NCBI GenBank assembly: GCA_934365195.1
Contig: CAKRNA010000007.1
Coordinates: 1 to 64,000 of the forward strand
Origin: an uncultured Clostridia bacterium
GTDB lineage: Bacteria; Bacillota; Clostridia; Christensenellales; CAAEEZ01
DNA: 64,000 nt
Direction: 5' to 3'
Under the pieces are notes generated by a model. The model made no database searches and had not been told where the DNA came from. It saw nothing but the letters and a program-made list of their open reading frames with translations. Position numbers and translations under genes: made by a program. Below, in pieces: positions 1-9,641 of the stretch; the stretch's first letter is position 1, and the number at the start of each line of letters is the position of its first letter.

Positions 1-1972
<1,972 letters not shown>

Positions 1973-2178
1973 GTATACGTCATTTTCCTAATATGGTTCT
2001 TTGTTAAAGATGTTTCTTCCTCAGCAAAATATGTGAAGAAAGTGTATTACTCTTTTCTTTACGATATTTTTCTTGATTTTTTTTCTTTTTGTTTTCTCTT
2101 ATCGTTGTATTTGCTCTCCTGTGAAAAGCAAATACCTCTCAATTATGCAGTTGTCAATGTGCGGTGTCCTAATGGACT
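1973..2178 (-). other. tRNA-Ile to 23S spacer
   Basis: This is a 206-nt AT-rich transcribed spacer between tRNA-Ile and the 23S 5' end. It should contain the processing stem for the 23S precursor. I see pyrimidine-rich tracts on the + strand but no further tRNA and no 5S gene. A TTGACA sits on the minus strand near 2152-2157 with a poor -10 (TATTTG) 17 nt on, so a secondary promoter is possible but weak. Confidence 0.6.
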
Positions 2179-2255
2179 TGGTGGGCTCAAGTGGACTCGA
2201 ACCACCGACCTCTCGCTTATCAGGCGAGTGCTCTAACCAGCTGAGCTATGAGCCC
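2179..2255 (-). tRNA. tRNA-Ile (GAT)
   Basis: The minus strand folds as a standard cloverleaf of 77 nt. The 5' arm starts GGGCTCA and pairs with the 3' TGAGCCC. The anticodon loop CTGATAA carries GAT, between CTCGC and GCGAG arms. The T-arm has GGTTCGAGTCC. The terminal CCA is encoded (tgg at 2179-2181 on the + strand). It lies between tRNA-Ala and 23S. Confidence 0.96.
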
Positions 2256-2258
2256 GTG

Positions 2259-2334
2259 TGGTGGAGATAAGCAGGATCGAACTGCTGACCCCCTGCTTGC
2301 AAGGCAGGTGCTCTCCCAGCTGAGCTATACCCCC
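2259..2334 (-). tRNA. tRNA-Ala (TGC)
   Basis: This is a 76-nt cloverleaf on the minus strand. The acceptor GGGGGTA pairs with TATCTCC using two G-T pairs, the anticodon loop contains TGC, the T-loop is GTTCGATCC, and CCA is encoded. It is the first gene of the transcript, only 3 nt ahead of tRNA-Ile. The order Ala then Ile is reversed from the usual Ile-Ala order of E. coli and B. subtilis rrn spacers. Confidence 0.96.
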
Positions 2335-2382
2335 ACGTGCGTGTTATTTAATTTTGCCACTCATTCAAGCGACAGCCTAAAA

Positions 2383-2411
2383 ATAATAACATTATTATTT
2401 GTATTTGTCAA
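2383..2411 (-). promoter_or_regulatory. Promoter of tRNA-Ala/tRNA-Ile/23S transcript
   Basis: On the minus strand there is TTGACA (2411-2406), a 17-nt spacer and TATTAT (2388-2383) preceded by TGT. A/T tracts upstream (2430-2462) resemble an UP element. The start site would fall near 2376, about 40 nt before tRNA-Ala. A promoter this close to consensus, placed directly before the tRNA, fits an rRNA operon that starts here rather than after a 16S gene. Confidence 0.8.
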
Positions 2412-2564
2412 TGATTTTACTATGGTTTTGCGATTTTTTTTTATAATTTTGCAACTTTTTTTTCAATCGCCTATTTTTGTCGTTTAACAGGGCAAAAAAC
2501 CCGATTTTAGCCGCTGTTTAAATGATATCACTAATACCCTTATTTAATATATATAATAGATATA

Positions 2565-3299
2565 TTACAAAACCAAGTAAAATTTAAGCAAATCTTCTAT
2601 CTTTGTAAGTTGGGTGGAAATCGCCTTTACCATCTTTAAGGTATTTTTCATTCCTATCCAAGCGCTTCTAATCCTTCTGCTGTCGCAACTTTCGGTAGCA
2701 AGCAAAAATCCTTCGATAACGATTTTGCATTCCTCCCTTTCCTCGTCCTTTAAGTTGGAGGTTTTCACCGCCTCGTAAAGCCTTTGGGTAAGGTACTCGC
2801 TTTGCTCGAACAGACCGCCGTTGACAATGGTGATTTGCTTATCGGCTGTGGTGATTTCGTCATCTTGCATCTTTACCTCTCCGCCGAAGGCAACCGACTT
2901 AATCGCCTCGTAAAACGGAGTGATAACGGCGTCGCAAAAAGCATTGTAGGACTGATTGTGCGATGCCGACGGAAAATAATCTAGCATAAAATCGGTAAAA
3001 GTCTTAGTGCCGTCGTCAAAATCCAAAAGCAAGCAGGTAACTAGCGGAATTATCTTGGAATGAATGGTAGGCAAAGTGAAAGTTTTCACCCCGTTTATGT
3101 CCATAGCGCACTTGTAAAATTCCTTTTTGTAGTCAAAATTTTGCTTATATTTTTTAATTACAGAACTAAATTCGTCATAATAAGCAAGGCACTTCAAAAA
3201 GTTTTTCATAGGTACGGTGCAGAAAATAAACTTGGAACTAACAAGTTGCTCGTACTGACTATCTAGCGCTCTAAGAGCCTCTCCGCTTACGTTTTTCAT
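2565..3299 (-). CDS. Hypothetical protein, mostly helical
   Basis: This is a 244-residue cytosolic protein that I do not recognise. It has no signal peptide or membrane segment. The sequence is rich in Lys, Glu and Phe and looks largely alpha-helical, with an acidic central part (around residues 140-200) and a C-terminal basic helix. The ATG is preceded by AGGAGG at a 4-5 nt spacing, so the start is well supported. It ends in TAA only about 150 nt upstream of the rRNA promoter. It stands alone, with its own upstream AT-rich region facing the HPr-like gene. A function cannot be inferred from the neighbours. Confidence 0.7.
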   Translation of the reverse strand: MKNVSGEALRALDSQYEQLVSSKFIFCTVPMKNFLKCLAYYDEFSSVIKKYKQNFDYKKEFYKCAMDINGVKTFTLPTIHSKIIPLVTCLLLDFDDGTKTFTDFMLDYFPSASHNQSYNAFCDAVITPFYEAIKSVAFGGEVKMQDDEITTADKQITIVNGGLFEQSEYLTQRLYEAVKTSNLKDEEREECKIVIEGFLLATESCDSRRIRSAWIGMKNTLKMVKAISTQLTKIEDLLKFYLVL

Positions 3300-3387
3300 A
3301 ATTCCTCCTACTTGTGTACGTATAATTATATCACAACTAAGAAAAATTGCAAGTAAAATATATTTTTCAAATTGCTAAACAATTTTA

Positions 3388-3416
3388 TTGATATTTGGTT
3401 TTGAATAATGTATAAT
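3388..3416 (+). promoter_or_regulatory. Sigma-A promoter of HPr-like gene
   Basis: TTGATA at 3388-3393, 17-nt spacer, TATAAT at 3411-3416. The start site would be near 3423, just ahead of the GGAGG ribosome site at 3436-3440. Confidence 0.75.
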
Positions 3417-3445
3417 ATTTGTATAAATAAGTTTTGGAGGCATAT

Positions 3446-3676
3446 ATGAAATCCGTTACTATAAATTTAAAAATGGCAGAGAATGTAAAAAACTTTGTTC
3501 AAATAACCAACAAATACGACTACGATATGGATTTAAGAGCAGGTAGACACGTAATAGACGCTAAATCAATTCTTGGTATATTCTCATTAGACCTTTCTCA
3601 ACCGGTTTTTATGGAAATATATTCTGATAATTGCGACGATTTGCTTGCTGAACTTGCACCATTTATCGAGCAATAA
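3446..3676 (+). CDS. HPr-like protein lacking the active histidine
   Basis: This is a 76-residue protein with the length and second half of an HPr phosphocarrier. The segment DAKSILGIFSL matches the HPr Ser46 loop (classical VNLKSIMGVMSL), and KYDYDMDL matches the strand before it. The first half lacks the GxHARPA active-site histidine: the corresponding residues read KMAENVKNFVQ. It could therefore be regulated through Ser46, as Crh is, but should not pass phosphate from enzyme I to sugars. I place the start at ATG 3446 because TTTGGAGG lies 5 nt upstream; an earlier TTG overlaps that ribosome site. It is a single-gene transcript with a good promoter and terminator. The family call is firm, the role is inferred. 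Confidence 0.8.
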   Translation: MKSVTINLKMAENVKNFVQITNKYDYDMDLRAGRHVIDAKSILGIFSLDLSQPVFMEIYSDNCDDLLAELAPFIEQ

Positions 3677-3763
3677 GGCTATTTGACCTAAGCGAAAGTA
3701 GTAGTATGCGATTTTTTGCAAAAAACTACCCGCTTTAACCGAAATCAATTTTGTAAAAATAAA

Positions 3764-3800
3764 GAAAACGGCTTAGAATTTACTAAGCCGTTTTTGTTTT
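3764..3800. terminator. Rho-independent terminator, probably bidirectional
   Basis: A 12-bp perfect stem (3764-3775 with 3782-3793), a 6-nt loop AATTTA and a T-rich tail on the + strand. It ends the HPr-like transcript. The reverse strand also has a T-rich run after the stem, so it may stop the yhhN transcript too. Confidence 0.85.
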
Positions 3801-3942
3801 GTCTTTTTAATTTTTACTCGCCCTTTATAGCGCTTTACTTCAATATTTGTATTACTCTAACAGTTTTATACCTTCAAAGCATTAACTAGATAAAGCGTTA
3901 TTACTAACTCAAATATTTTACCGCTAACTTGCGCCCTCTATC

Positions 3943-4626
3943 TTACAAAATAAAGAACACAGTGCTAGCAATTAGTAATTGTGCGATATAGTAAGTGGCG
4001 TGGTTTATAATTACGTTTGTAGGAGTGTTTTTGTCCTTACCAAAATACATTGTGCTAAGCACAAGGTCGCTAATTAAGAAGAAAACAGAACCAACGAACA
4101 TAATTACGTAAGCAGTTGCAAACTCGGTGATTACCATAACGTAACCGGACATACAAGCGGTGAACGCTAGCGTGATGCCGTACAATGCGGCAGGAATTTT
4201 GAATTTGCCGTAATCAAGTTTTAGTTTAGGTCCTATTAACACAGCCGTAGCGCCTACAAGGATAGCAACAACGGGAACTGCCCAATGAATGCCGTACTTA
4301 ACGCCCATACCCACGATAAAGAAGATATGCCCGATAGTGAAAGCAGCCATACCGCTAAGCAAATACGCATCTGAACTTTCGGTGTAAATCACCTTTAAGT
4401 CAAGCACGATATCGCCTATCATACCGAATATTAAGCCAAGTGCCACGTAGGTGAACCATTCGTAGCCGTTAGGATTGTCCTTTAACGCTGCAAACGACGT
4501 GATAATGAACAACACGCTTGCCGTGGTTTTGGCAAGTAGACCTGCTACTCCGCCCTTTTTTACTCTTACAATCAAAAATACTATCGCCGCAATTATGCCT
4601 GCAACGAGCGATAAATAAAAATACAT
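3943..4626 (-). CDS. YhhN family membrane protein (lysoplasmalogenase-like)
   Basis: This 227-residue integral membrane protein has about eight hydrophobic helices. The family signatures GDIVLD (around residue 70), GHIFFI, SDLVLS and NHATYYIAQLLI near the C-terminus match YhhN/TMEM86. Mammalian TMEM86 members hydrolyse lysoplasmalogen, while bacterial members are mostly untested. The conserved Asp residues in GD and SD fit the proposed catalytic sites. The ATG follows GGAGG at a 5-nt spacing. It lies 15 nt downstream of the DUF2804 gene and is probably co-transcribed with it. The family is confident; a role in ether-lipid turnover is inference, though anaerobic Clostridia do make plasmalogens. 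Confidence 0.85.
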   Translation of the reverse strand: MYFYLSLVAGIIAAIVFLIVRVKKGGVAGLLAKTTASVLFIITSFAALKDNPNGYEWFTYVALGLIFGMIGDIVLDLKVIYTESSDAYLLSGMAAFTIGHIFFIVGMGVKYGIHWAVPVVAILVGATAVLIGPKLKLDYGKFKIPAALYGITLAFTACMSGYVMVITEFATAYVIMFVGSVFFLISDLVLSTMYFGKDKNTPTNVIINHATYYIAQLLIASTVFFIL

Positions 4627-4641
4627 TTTGCCTCCGTTATT

Positions 4642-5679
4642 TTACCATTTATTATGTACTTTTTCAGCAAAGCCGATTTCGTCTTTTAGTTCGATTACCG
4701 TGCCGTCGTCAAGGATAGCCTTACCCGTGAACCTACCGAAAACTTGGTGCTGGATTGAGCACATAAGTTTGGCGTCGATAATTGCCGCCCTATCCAAAAT
4801 AGGCTTAAACTTCATTTCGAACCTACCGTCGCTGGAAGTGAACGTCCAGTCGCTTAAAAAGTCGTCCTTACCCTTTTCGTCCACAGGGATATTAAATGTA
4901 ACGTTTTCTAGTTTGTGCGCCACTCCGTTTAAAAACAACATATTTTCGCTAGCGGCACTAGTATTACCAAAACCGTAGCCGATATTAAAGCCGAACTTGT
5001 CGCCGTTAGGCAGCCTAGTGTTCATAGAGCCCCAGTACCACGTGTTGTTATAACTCCAAACGCCTCTGCCCCAGTCTAGCACGCCTAGTGAGTATTCGTC
5101 GTTAAATTCGTAAGTTTTGTCGCCTAATTTTGCGTAGCCTCTTGCGGTTAGGCAGTTGATTTTTTGGTTGTAGTAGAATTTATTTTCCTTCTCGAAAAAC
5201 GGCGTTGCAATAACCATAGTATCCCTTGGCTCGTCGGTTAAAGTGATATCGACGATTAGGTCGTTACCGTCCTTGTATTTATGGTAATTACAGGTTAAAC
5301 GCCTCTTTTCTCCGTCGTTTTCAAAAGAGAACTCCGCCCGCTTGGTTTTAACCACAAAATCACCTATTTTGCTGGTTTTTGGTGCGTGATGTTTGCCCAA
5401 AGGGAATAGCGTAGGTACGCTGCAAGTAATCTCCGTTTTAGCCTCGTAGTCCATAATCGAAGCGCTAAGTAGCCCCATATAACCGTTGTCTGCAATGGTT
5501 AAAGCAACGGCGTGCTTTTTGTTGGTGATTAGGTAATAATCCCACTCTTTTATAAGCAATTTGCTAGCCTTAATATCCGCCCTGTCGTAGTCGAAAATTA
5601 GTTCGGTAGCATAGCCCGGCTCGGTAAGAGCGCCCTTTTCGTTAAGCAATTTTTGCCTAGTAGTAACTTGATGATTCAT
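4642..5679 (-). CDS. DUF2804 domain-containing protein
   Basis: This 345-residue soluble protein matches DUF2804 over its full length. The signature is N-terminal: LLNEKGALTEPGYA (residues 11-24), then DYDRADIKASKLLIKEWDYY. Aromatic-rich strands such as SLGVLDWGRGVWSYNNTWYW (around 195-215) suggest a lipocalin-like or beta-sandwich fold. The biochemical function of the family is not established to my knowledge. Start ATG follows GGGGAG. It is the first gene of a two-gene unit with yhhN. Its upstream region is shared with the divergent degV gene. There is no signal peptide, so it acts in the cytosol. Confidence 0.85.
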   Translation of the reverse strand: MNHQVTTRQKLLNEKGALTEPGYATELIFDYDRADIKASKLLIKEWDYYLITNKKHAVALTIADNGYMGLLSASIMDYEAKTEITCSVPTLFPLGKHHAPKTSKIGDFVVKTKRAEFSFENDGEKRRLTCNYHKYKDGNDLIVDITLTDEPRDTMVIATPFFEKENKFYYNQKINCLTARGYAKLGDKTYEFNDEYSLGVLDWGRGVWSYNNTWYWGSMNTRLPNGDKFGFNIGYGFGNTSAASENMLFLNGVAHKLENVTFNIPVDEKGKDDFLSDWTFTSSDGRFEMKFKPILDRAAIIDAKLMCSIQHQVFGRFTGKAILDDGTVIELKDEIGFAEKVHNKW

Positions 5680-5756
5680 TTTTTCTCCCCTTAATCAATA
5701 TATAGGTATTATATCACACTATATTATTAAGTCAATATCGTTAAAAGAATTTATTG

Positions 5757-5785
5757 TTGACAACCTCAGTAAAATAGTATAAAAT
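5757..5785 (+). promoter_or_regulatory. Promoter of degV gene
   Basis: TTGACA (5757-5762), 17-nt spacer, TAAAAT (5780-5785). AGGAG follows at 5794-5798, 7 nt before ATG 5806. Confidence 0.75.
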
Positions 5786-5805
5786 GCAGGCAGTAGGAGA
5801 TAAAA

Positions 5806-6693
5806 ATGGAAAACAAATTTATAATCACAACCGACGTAACCTGCGACATTCCGCCACAACTTGCGGACAAAGATTTTTACGCAATGCCGATGGAATATAT
5901 TATGGACGACACCGTCCTTACGTGCGATAAATCTAACGACGAAGTAAACAAGGTTTTTTACGACAAACTTAGAAGCGGAAGCGTTGGCAAAACGTCACAA
6001 ATTTCTCCGACCTTTGCCGAGAATTTTTTGCGCCCGTTCCTTGAACAAGGCTACGACGTATTAAATATCAGTTTTTCGGGTAAATTATCCGCAACAGCCG
6101 ACAACCTACAACTTGCTTGTCAAAACCTTCAAAAAGAGTTCCCTGATAGGAAACTTTACTCGGTGGACAGCAAAATCACCGTAAACGGCTTGGGTATGCT
6201 TTGCGCAGAGGCAATCAAACTACGTAAAGAGGGCAAAACCCTTGACGAAACGTACCAAAGGATTTGCTATCTTGTGCCAAAACAAAGCATCTACTTCACC
6301 GTGGACGATTTAATGTATTTGTACCGTGGCGGTAGGCTAAACAAGTCCGCTGCCGTTGCCGGAACCATAATGAGAATAAAACCGCTACTATATATGACGC
6401 CCGAAGGCGCTTTGCGTAATATCGAAAAGGTAATGAGCAAAAAACTTGTGTTTAGGCGTATGGCAGAGATTGTGGAGTCGCAACGCAACGAACTAACCAC
6501 TTGGTTTAGCATAGCGCACGCCGACAACGAAAAAGAGGCTTTGATGCTGGCTGAAAAGGTAAAGGAAGTAACGGGAATTGACACCTATTACATCACCCCG
6601 CTTTCACCTATTATCGGTTGCCACTCAGGTCAAGGCACTTTAACCGTGAACTTCTTTGGTAAGGATAATATCGATATCAAAGCGGCAGACTAA
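5806..6693 (+). CDS. DegV family fatty-acid-binding protein
   Basis: The product of 295 residues has the complete DegV architecture. An N-terminal Rossmann-like lobe starts IITTDVTCDIP. The TSQISP motif (about 63-68) and ISFSGKLSATADN (about 88-100) supply the fatty-acid carboxylate contacts known in the family, and YFTVDDLMYLYRGGR (about 163-177) and KPLLYMTPEG follow. Members bind long-chain fatty acids; those acting as FakB deliver them to the kinase FakA for incorporation into phospholipid. No fakA is nearby. It is a single gene with its own promoter and terminator, divergent from DUF2804. Which lipid it prefers cannot be told from sequence. Confidence 0.92.
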   Translation: MENKFIITTDVTCDIPPQLADKDFYAMPMEYIMDDTVLTCDKSNDEVNKVFYDKLRSGSVGKTSQISPTFAENFLRPFLEQGYDVLNISFSGKLSATADNLQLACQNLQKEFPDRKLYSVDSKITVNGLGMLCAEAIKLRKEGKTLDETYQRICYLVPKQSIYFTVDDLMYLYRGGRLNKSAAVAGTIMRIKPLLYMTPEGALRNIEKVMSKKLVFRRMAEIVESQRNELTTWFSIAHADNEKEALMLAEKVKEVTGIDTYYITPLSPIIGCHSGQGTLTVNFFGKDNIDIKAAD

Positions 6694-6696
6694 AAA

Positions 6697-6735
6697 ATAA
6701 AGAGCATATTTTTACAAAGTATGCTCTTTTTTATT
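6697..6735. terminator. Bidirectional terminator between degV and gtrA-like gene
   Basis: The stem AAAGAGCATA (6699-6708) pairs with TATGCTCTTT (6720-6729). A T-run follows on the + strand, and ATTTTTT follows the stem on the minus strand, so it suits both convergent transcripts. Confidence 0.85.
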
Positions 6736-6813
6736 GCTTTTTTAAGCGTTTTTTGGCTAAACCTAGTTCACAACTACTAGCGCTAGCCTAATAACCTGTT
6801 TCCTATGCTAAAA

Positions 6814-7641
6814 TTAACTAATTTTTTGCTTAGGCACGGCGGTGTTTTCTTCCTTTCTGTAAATAACGAACTTTTGCCAACAGAATTCAAGCACGCCGTT
6901 GGTAAGCATAACTACGATTAGCGCAAATATGTTTGCCCAGTCTTGACCGGGGGCGATTGCGTGTGCCAGCGTTGGTTCGCACCAAATTTGGAACGGATAG
7001 AACGGTACGTAGAACAAGAATGCTAAAAACATTGCCCTAGGCACGTTACCTGCCGACTTGAAGGTGAACTTACGGTTAAAGGTAAAGTTCCATAGTACCG
7101 ACAGGGCAAGACCTACCGTATTTGCAATAAATTGCGACTTTTTCATCGTGATAATCACGTCGATATTGCCCATATCCGGCAAGCATAAAAACAAAATCGA
7201 ACTTACGATAAATTGTATTGCGCCGGCGCTTAAAGTAAAACAAGCGTATTTTACAGGCTGCGGCAAGTTGATTTTCTTTTTATCAGGCTTTTTAGGAAGT
7301 CCTTTTTTAGCAACCTCTTCTTTTAGCGGTTGCTCCTCTTTAAGTTCCTCTGCCTCTCTTTTTTCCTCGTCCTCTTTGTCAAGAGATGCAAGCGCCATTT
7401 CCCTTTCGAAGTCGTCGTTCTCCCTCTCCATTTCAACGGGCTCTTTTTCGCTATCGATGGTGTCGATAGCAGTTTCTACAAAACTTTCGTCCTCTTCTTC
7501 CGGAATTTCTTCCACTTCCTTAGCGAGTTCCTCTGCCTCTTTTTCTAAATCGGTGAGTTCCTGCTTTTCGCTGTCGGTCATTTCGGTATTAAAAACCGAC
7601 GGCGTATCCATATTATTTTGCTCCTTTTTAGTCTTTCCCAT
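6814..7641 (-). CDS. GtrA family membrane protein with long acidic N-terminal extension
   Basis: The 275-residue product has two parts. Residues 1-125 are strongly acidic and low in complexity, with many Glu-Glu and Lys-Glu pairs and a likely coiled coil, ending in a KKPDKKK basic patch. Residues 126-270 form a GtrA domain with four membrane helices; NFTFNRKFTFKSAG and FCWQKFVIYRK are typical. GtrA proteins are thought to help flip or carry polyprenyl-linked sugars for cell-surface glycosylation. Normal GtrA proteins are 120-150 residues, so the extension is unusual. Two starts are plausible: ATG 7641 after AGGGGA, or ATG 7611 after AAGGAG. No glycosyltransferase is adjacent. Confidence 0.82.
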   Translation of the reverse strand: MGKTKKEQNNMDTPSVFNTEMTDSEKQELTDLEKEAEELAKEVEEIPEEEDESFVETAIDTIDSEKEPVEMERENDDFEREMALASLDKEDEEKREAEELKEEQPLKEEVAKKGLPKKPDKKKINLPQPVKYACFTLSAGAIQFIVSSILFLCLPDMGNIDVIITMKKSQFIANTVGLALSVLWNFTFNRKFTFKSAGNVPRAMFLAFLFYVPFYPFQIWCEPTLAHAIAPGQDWANIFALIVVMLTNGVLEFCWQKFVIYRKEENTAVPKQKIS

Positions 7642-7759
7642 CGTGATATTTCCCCTATCATTAAGATACTTTAACTATAACACACCAAATTTCAAAATAG
7701 AATACTATTGATAAAAAATTTTATTTAACTTTTGGCAAAATTATTCTTATTTTTTTAAC

Positions 7760-7790
7760 AAAAAAAAGGACGACAAAATTATGCCGTCCT
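7760..7790 (-). terminator. Terminator of phosphohexomutase gene
   Basis: The minus strand has GGACGGC, loop ATAATTTT, GTCGTCC (7 bp with one G-U pair, 7789-7768), followed by eight T (7767-7760). Confidence 0.85.
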
Positions 7791-7826
7791 CTAACTATTT
7801 AAAGCGTTTTACCAAACTTACAAATA

Positions 7827-9572
7827 TTATAGACTGAATATTATCTTTTTAATATCCTCGATATAGTCTTTTGCAAGGTTTTCAGCCTTTTCCATCGAAG
7901 TGCCTCTTGCCGAAGAATAGGTCTTTAACTTTGGCTCTGTTCCGCTAGGTCTTACGCACACCCAGTCGCCGCAATCCAAGTTGTAAAGCAGTACGTTCGA
8001 CTTCGGTAATAGTATCTTTTCTTCTCTGCCGTCAGCAAATTTTCTTACGCTCTTAGAGTAATCCTCGATATTATTCACCGTGTTTCCTGCAATCTCTTTT
8101 ACGAACGTATCCTTTAATTTTGCCATAATGCCGTTCATTTTATCCAGTCCGTCCAAGCCCTCGAATGCGGTGGAAACGCTAAGTTCTTTGTAGTAGCCGA
8201 ATTGCTCGAACAGTTCGATTAACCTTTGGTAAATCGTCTTGTTTTGGCTGTAATAGTAGCAAGCCATATCGCACACAATCATGCTTGCAACAACGGCGTC
8301 CTTATCCCTTGCGTGAGTGCCTATAAGTGAGCCGTAACTCTCCTCATAACCGAACATATAGGTGTACTCGCCCGTCTTTTCCCATTCTTTTATCTTTTCA
8401 CCGATAAACTTGAATCCCGTAAGTACGTTGAACGTTTTTGCGCCGTAATACTCTGCCACTTTGGTAGCCATATTAGTGGTAACGATGGTCTTAATTACTG
8501 CCGCATTCTTTGGCAAAGTGCCCGTTTCTTTGTGCCTACTAAGGATATAATCCATAAGTAGCACACCGATTTGGTTGCCGTTTAGTAGTACGAATTCGCC
8601 ATTATCGTCCTTTACCGCAATGCCCATTCTGTCGCAGTCGGGATCAGTGCCGATGGCTATCGTGCTGTTTACCTTTTTAGCAAGCGCAACCGCCCTTTCC
8701 ATTGCCTCGGGCATTTCCGGATTAGGTAGTTCTACCGTTGGGAACGTGCCGTCAAAACTCGTTTGGCTCTCCACCACTTGTAGCGGCAAGCCCAGTCTTT
8801 TTAGCATATCGGTAACGGGGATATATCCCGAGCCGTGAATTGGCGTGTAGACGATTTTTATATCTTGTTTTACCTTGTCGATACAATCTTTGCTTAGACA
8901 CAACTTCTCGATTACGTCGTAATAAGCCTCGTCGGTTTCTTTACCTATAATACTAATATACTCGCCGATTTTCTTGCCTTCTTTTGCCCTAATATCGCTG
9001 ATTTCAATCTTTTCGTCTATGGTTTCGTAAGCAAAATAATCCTCTATTTCGTCGATATATTTCACCACTTTTTCGGTGTCCTCAGGCGACATTTGAGCGC
9101 CGTCCTCCCCGTAAACCTTGTATCCGTTGTACTTGCTTGGGTTGTGGCTTGCGGTAATCATAACGCCTGCAAAAGCATTGTGACGCCTTACGGCAAACGA
9201 ACAAATAGGCACCGGCCTTACGTTTTCAAAAAGCATAACTTTTATCTTAAAGTTGGCAAGCACTCTAGCCACGGTGATAGCAAACTCGGTGGACATTATC
9301 CTTGTGTCGTAACTAATTACAACGCCACGATTTTTAGCCTCCTCACCCATAGAGCAAATAAATTTCGCAAGCCCCATAGTCGCTCTTGCTACGGTGTACA
9401 CGTTCATTCTGTAAACGCCCACCCCCAGTACGCCACGCATACCGGCAGTACCAAAACTAAGCGGCAAGGTAAATCTTTCCTTTATTTCACTGTCGGTTAG
9501 CCCCAAAAGTTCTTCCTTTTCGCTAGGCGTAACTTTGCTTAGCCAGTACTCGTATTCTTTTAAGTAATCCAT
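7827..9572 (-). CDS. pgcA: Phosphoglucomutase/phosphomannomutase (alpha-D-phosphohexomutase)
   Basis: At 581 residues it has the size and motif order of the PgcA/PGM2-type phosphohexomutases. FGTAGMRG lies at about 40-47. TASHNPSKYNGYKVY at about 137-151 contains the phosphoserine of the active site. GTDPDCDRMG at about 305-314 is the metal-binding loop, GYEESYG the sugar-binding loop, and RPSGTEPK near 545 the phosphate-binding loop. It interconverts glucose-1-phosphate and glucose-6-phosphate (or the mannose equivalents), feeding UDP-glucose and cell-surface polymers. It is a single gene with its own promoter and terminator. AGAGAGG precedes ATG 9572. All catalytic motifs are intact. Confidence 0.95.
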   Translation of the reverse strand: MDYLKEYEYWLSKVTPSEKEELLGLTDSEIKERFTLPLSFGTAGMRGVLGVGVYRMNVYTVARATMGLAKFICSMGEEAKNRGVVISYDTRIMSTEFAITVARVLANFKIKVMLFENVRPVPICSFAVRRHNAFAGVMITASHNPSKYNGYKVYGEDGAQMSPEDTEKVVKYIDEIEDYFAYETIDEKIEISDIRAKEGKKIGEYISIIGKETDEAYYDVIEKLCLSKDCIDKVKQDIKIVYTPIHGSGYIPVTDMLKRLGLPLQVVESQTSFDGTFPTVELPNPEMPEAMERAVALAKKVNSTIAIGTDPDCDRMGIAVKDDNGEFVLLNGNQIGVLLMDYILSRHKETGTLPKNAAVIKTIVTTNMATKVAEYYGAKTFNVLTGFKFIGEKIKEWEKTGEYTYMFGYEESYGSLIGTHARDKDAVVASMIVCDMACYYYSQNKTIYQRLIELFEQFGYYKELSVSTAFEGLDGLDKMNGIMAKLKDTFVKEIAGNTVNNIEDYSKSVRKFADGREEKILLPKSNVLLYNLDCGDWVCVRPSGTEPKLKTYSSARGTSMEKAENLAKDYIEDIKKIIFSL

Positions 9573-9596
9573 ATTTTACCTCTCTTTAATATAAAT

Positions 9597-9625
9597 ATAT
9601 TAAACTTTTTTTTCAGTCAAGTCAA
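9597..9625 (-). promoter_or_regulatory. Promoter of pgcA
   Basis: Minus strand: TTGACT (9625-9620), 17-nt spacer, TAATAT (9602-9597), about 25 nt before ATG 9572. Confidence 0.65.
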
Positions 9626-9641
9626 TTTTATTGCGGTATTG

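Noticed and set aside
9093..9500. A 135-codon frame on the + strand opposite the phosphohexomutase gene.
   Set aside because: It is a shadow of a well-conserved gene and is rich in Cys and His through codon mirroring.
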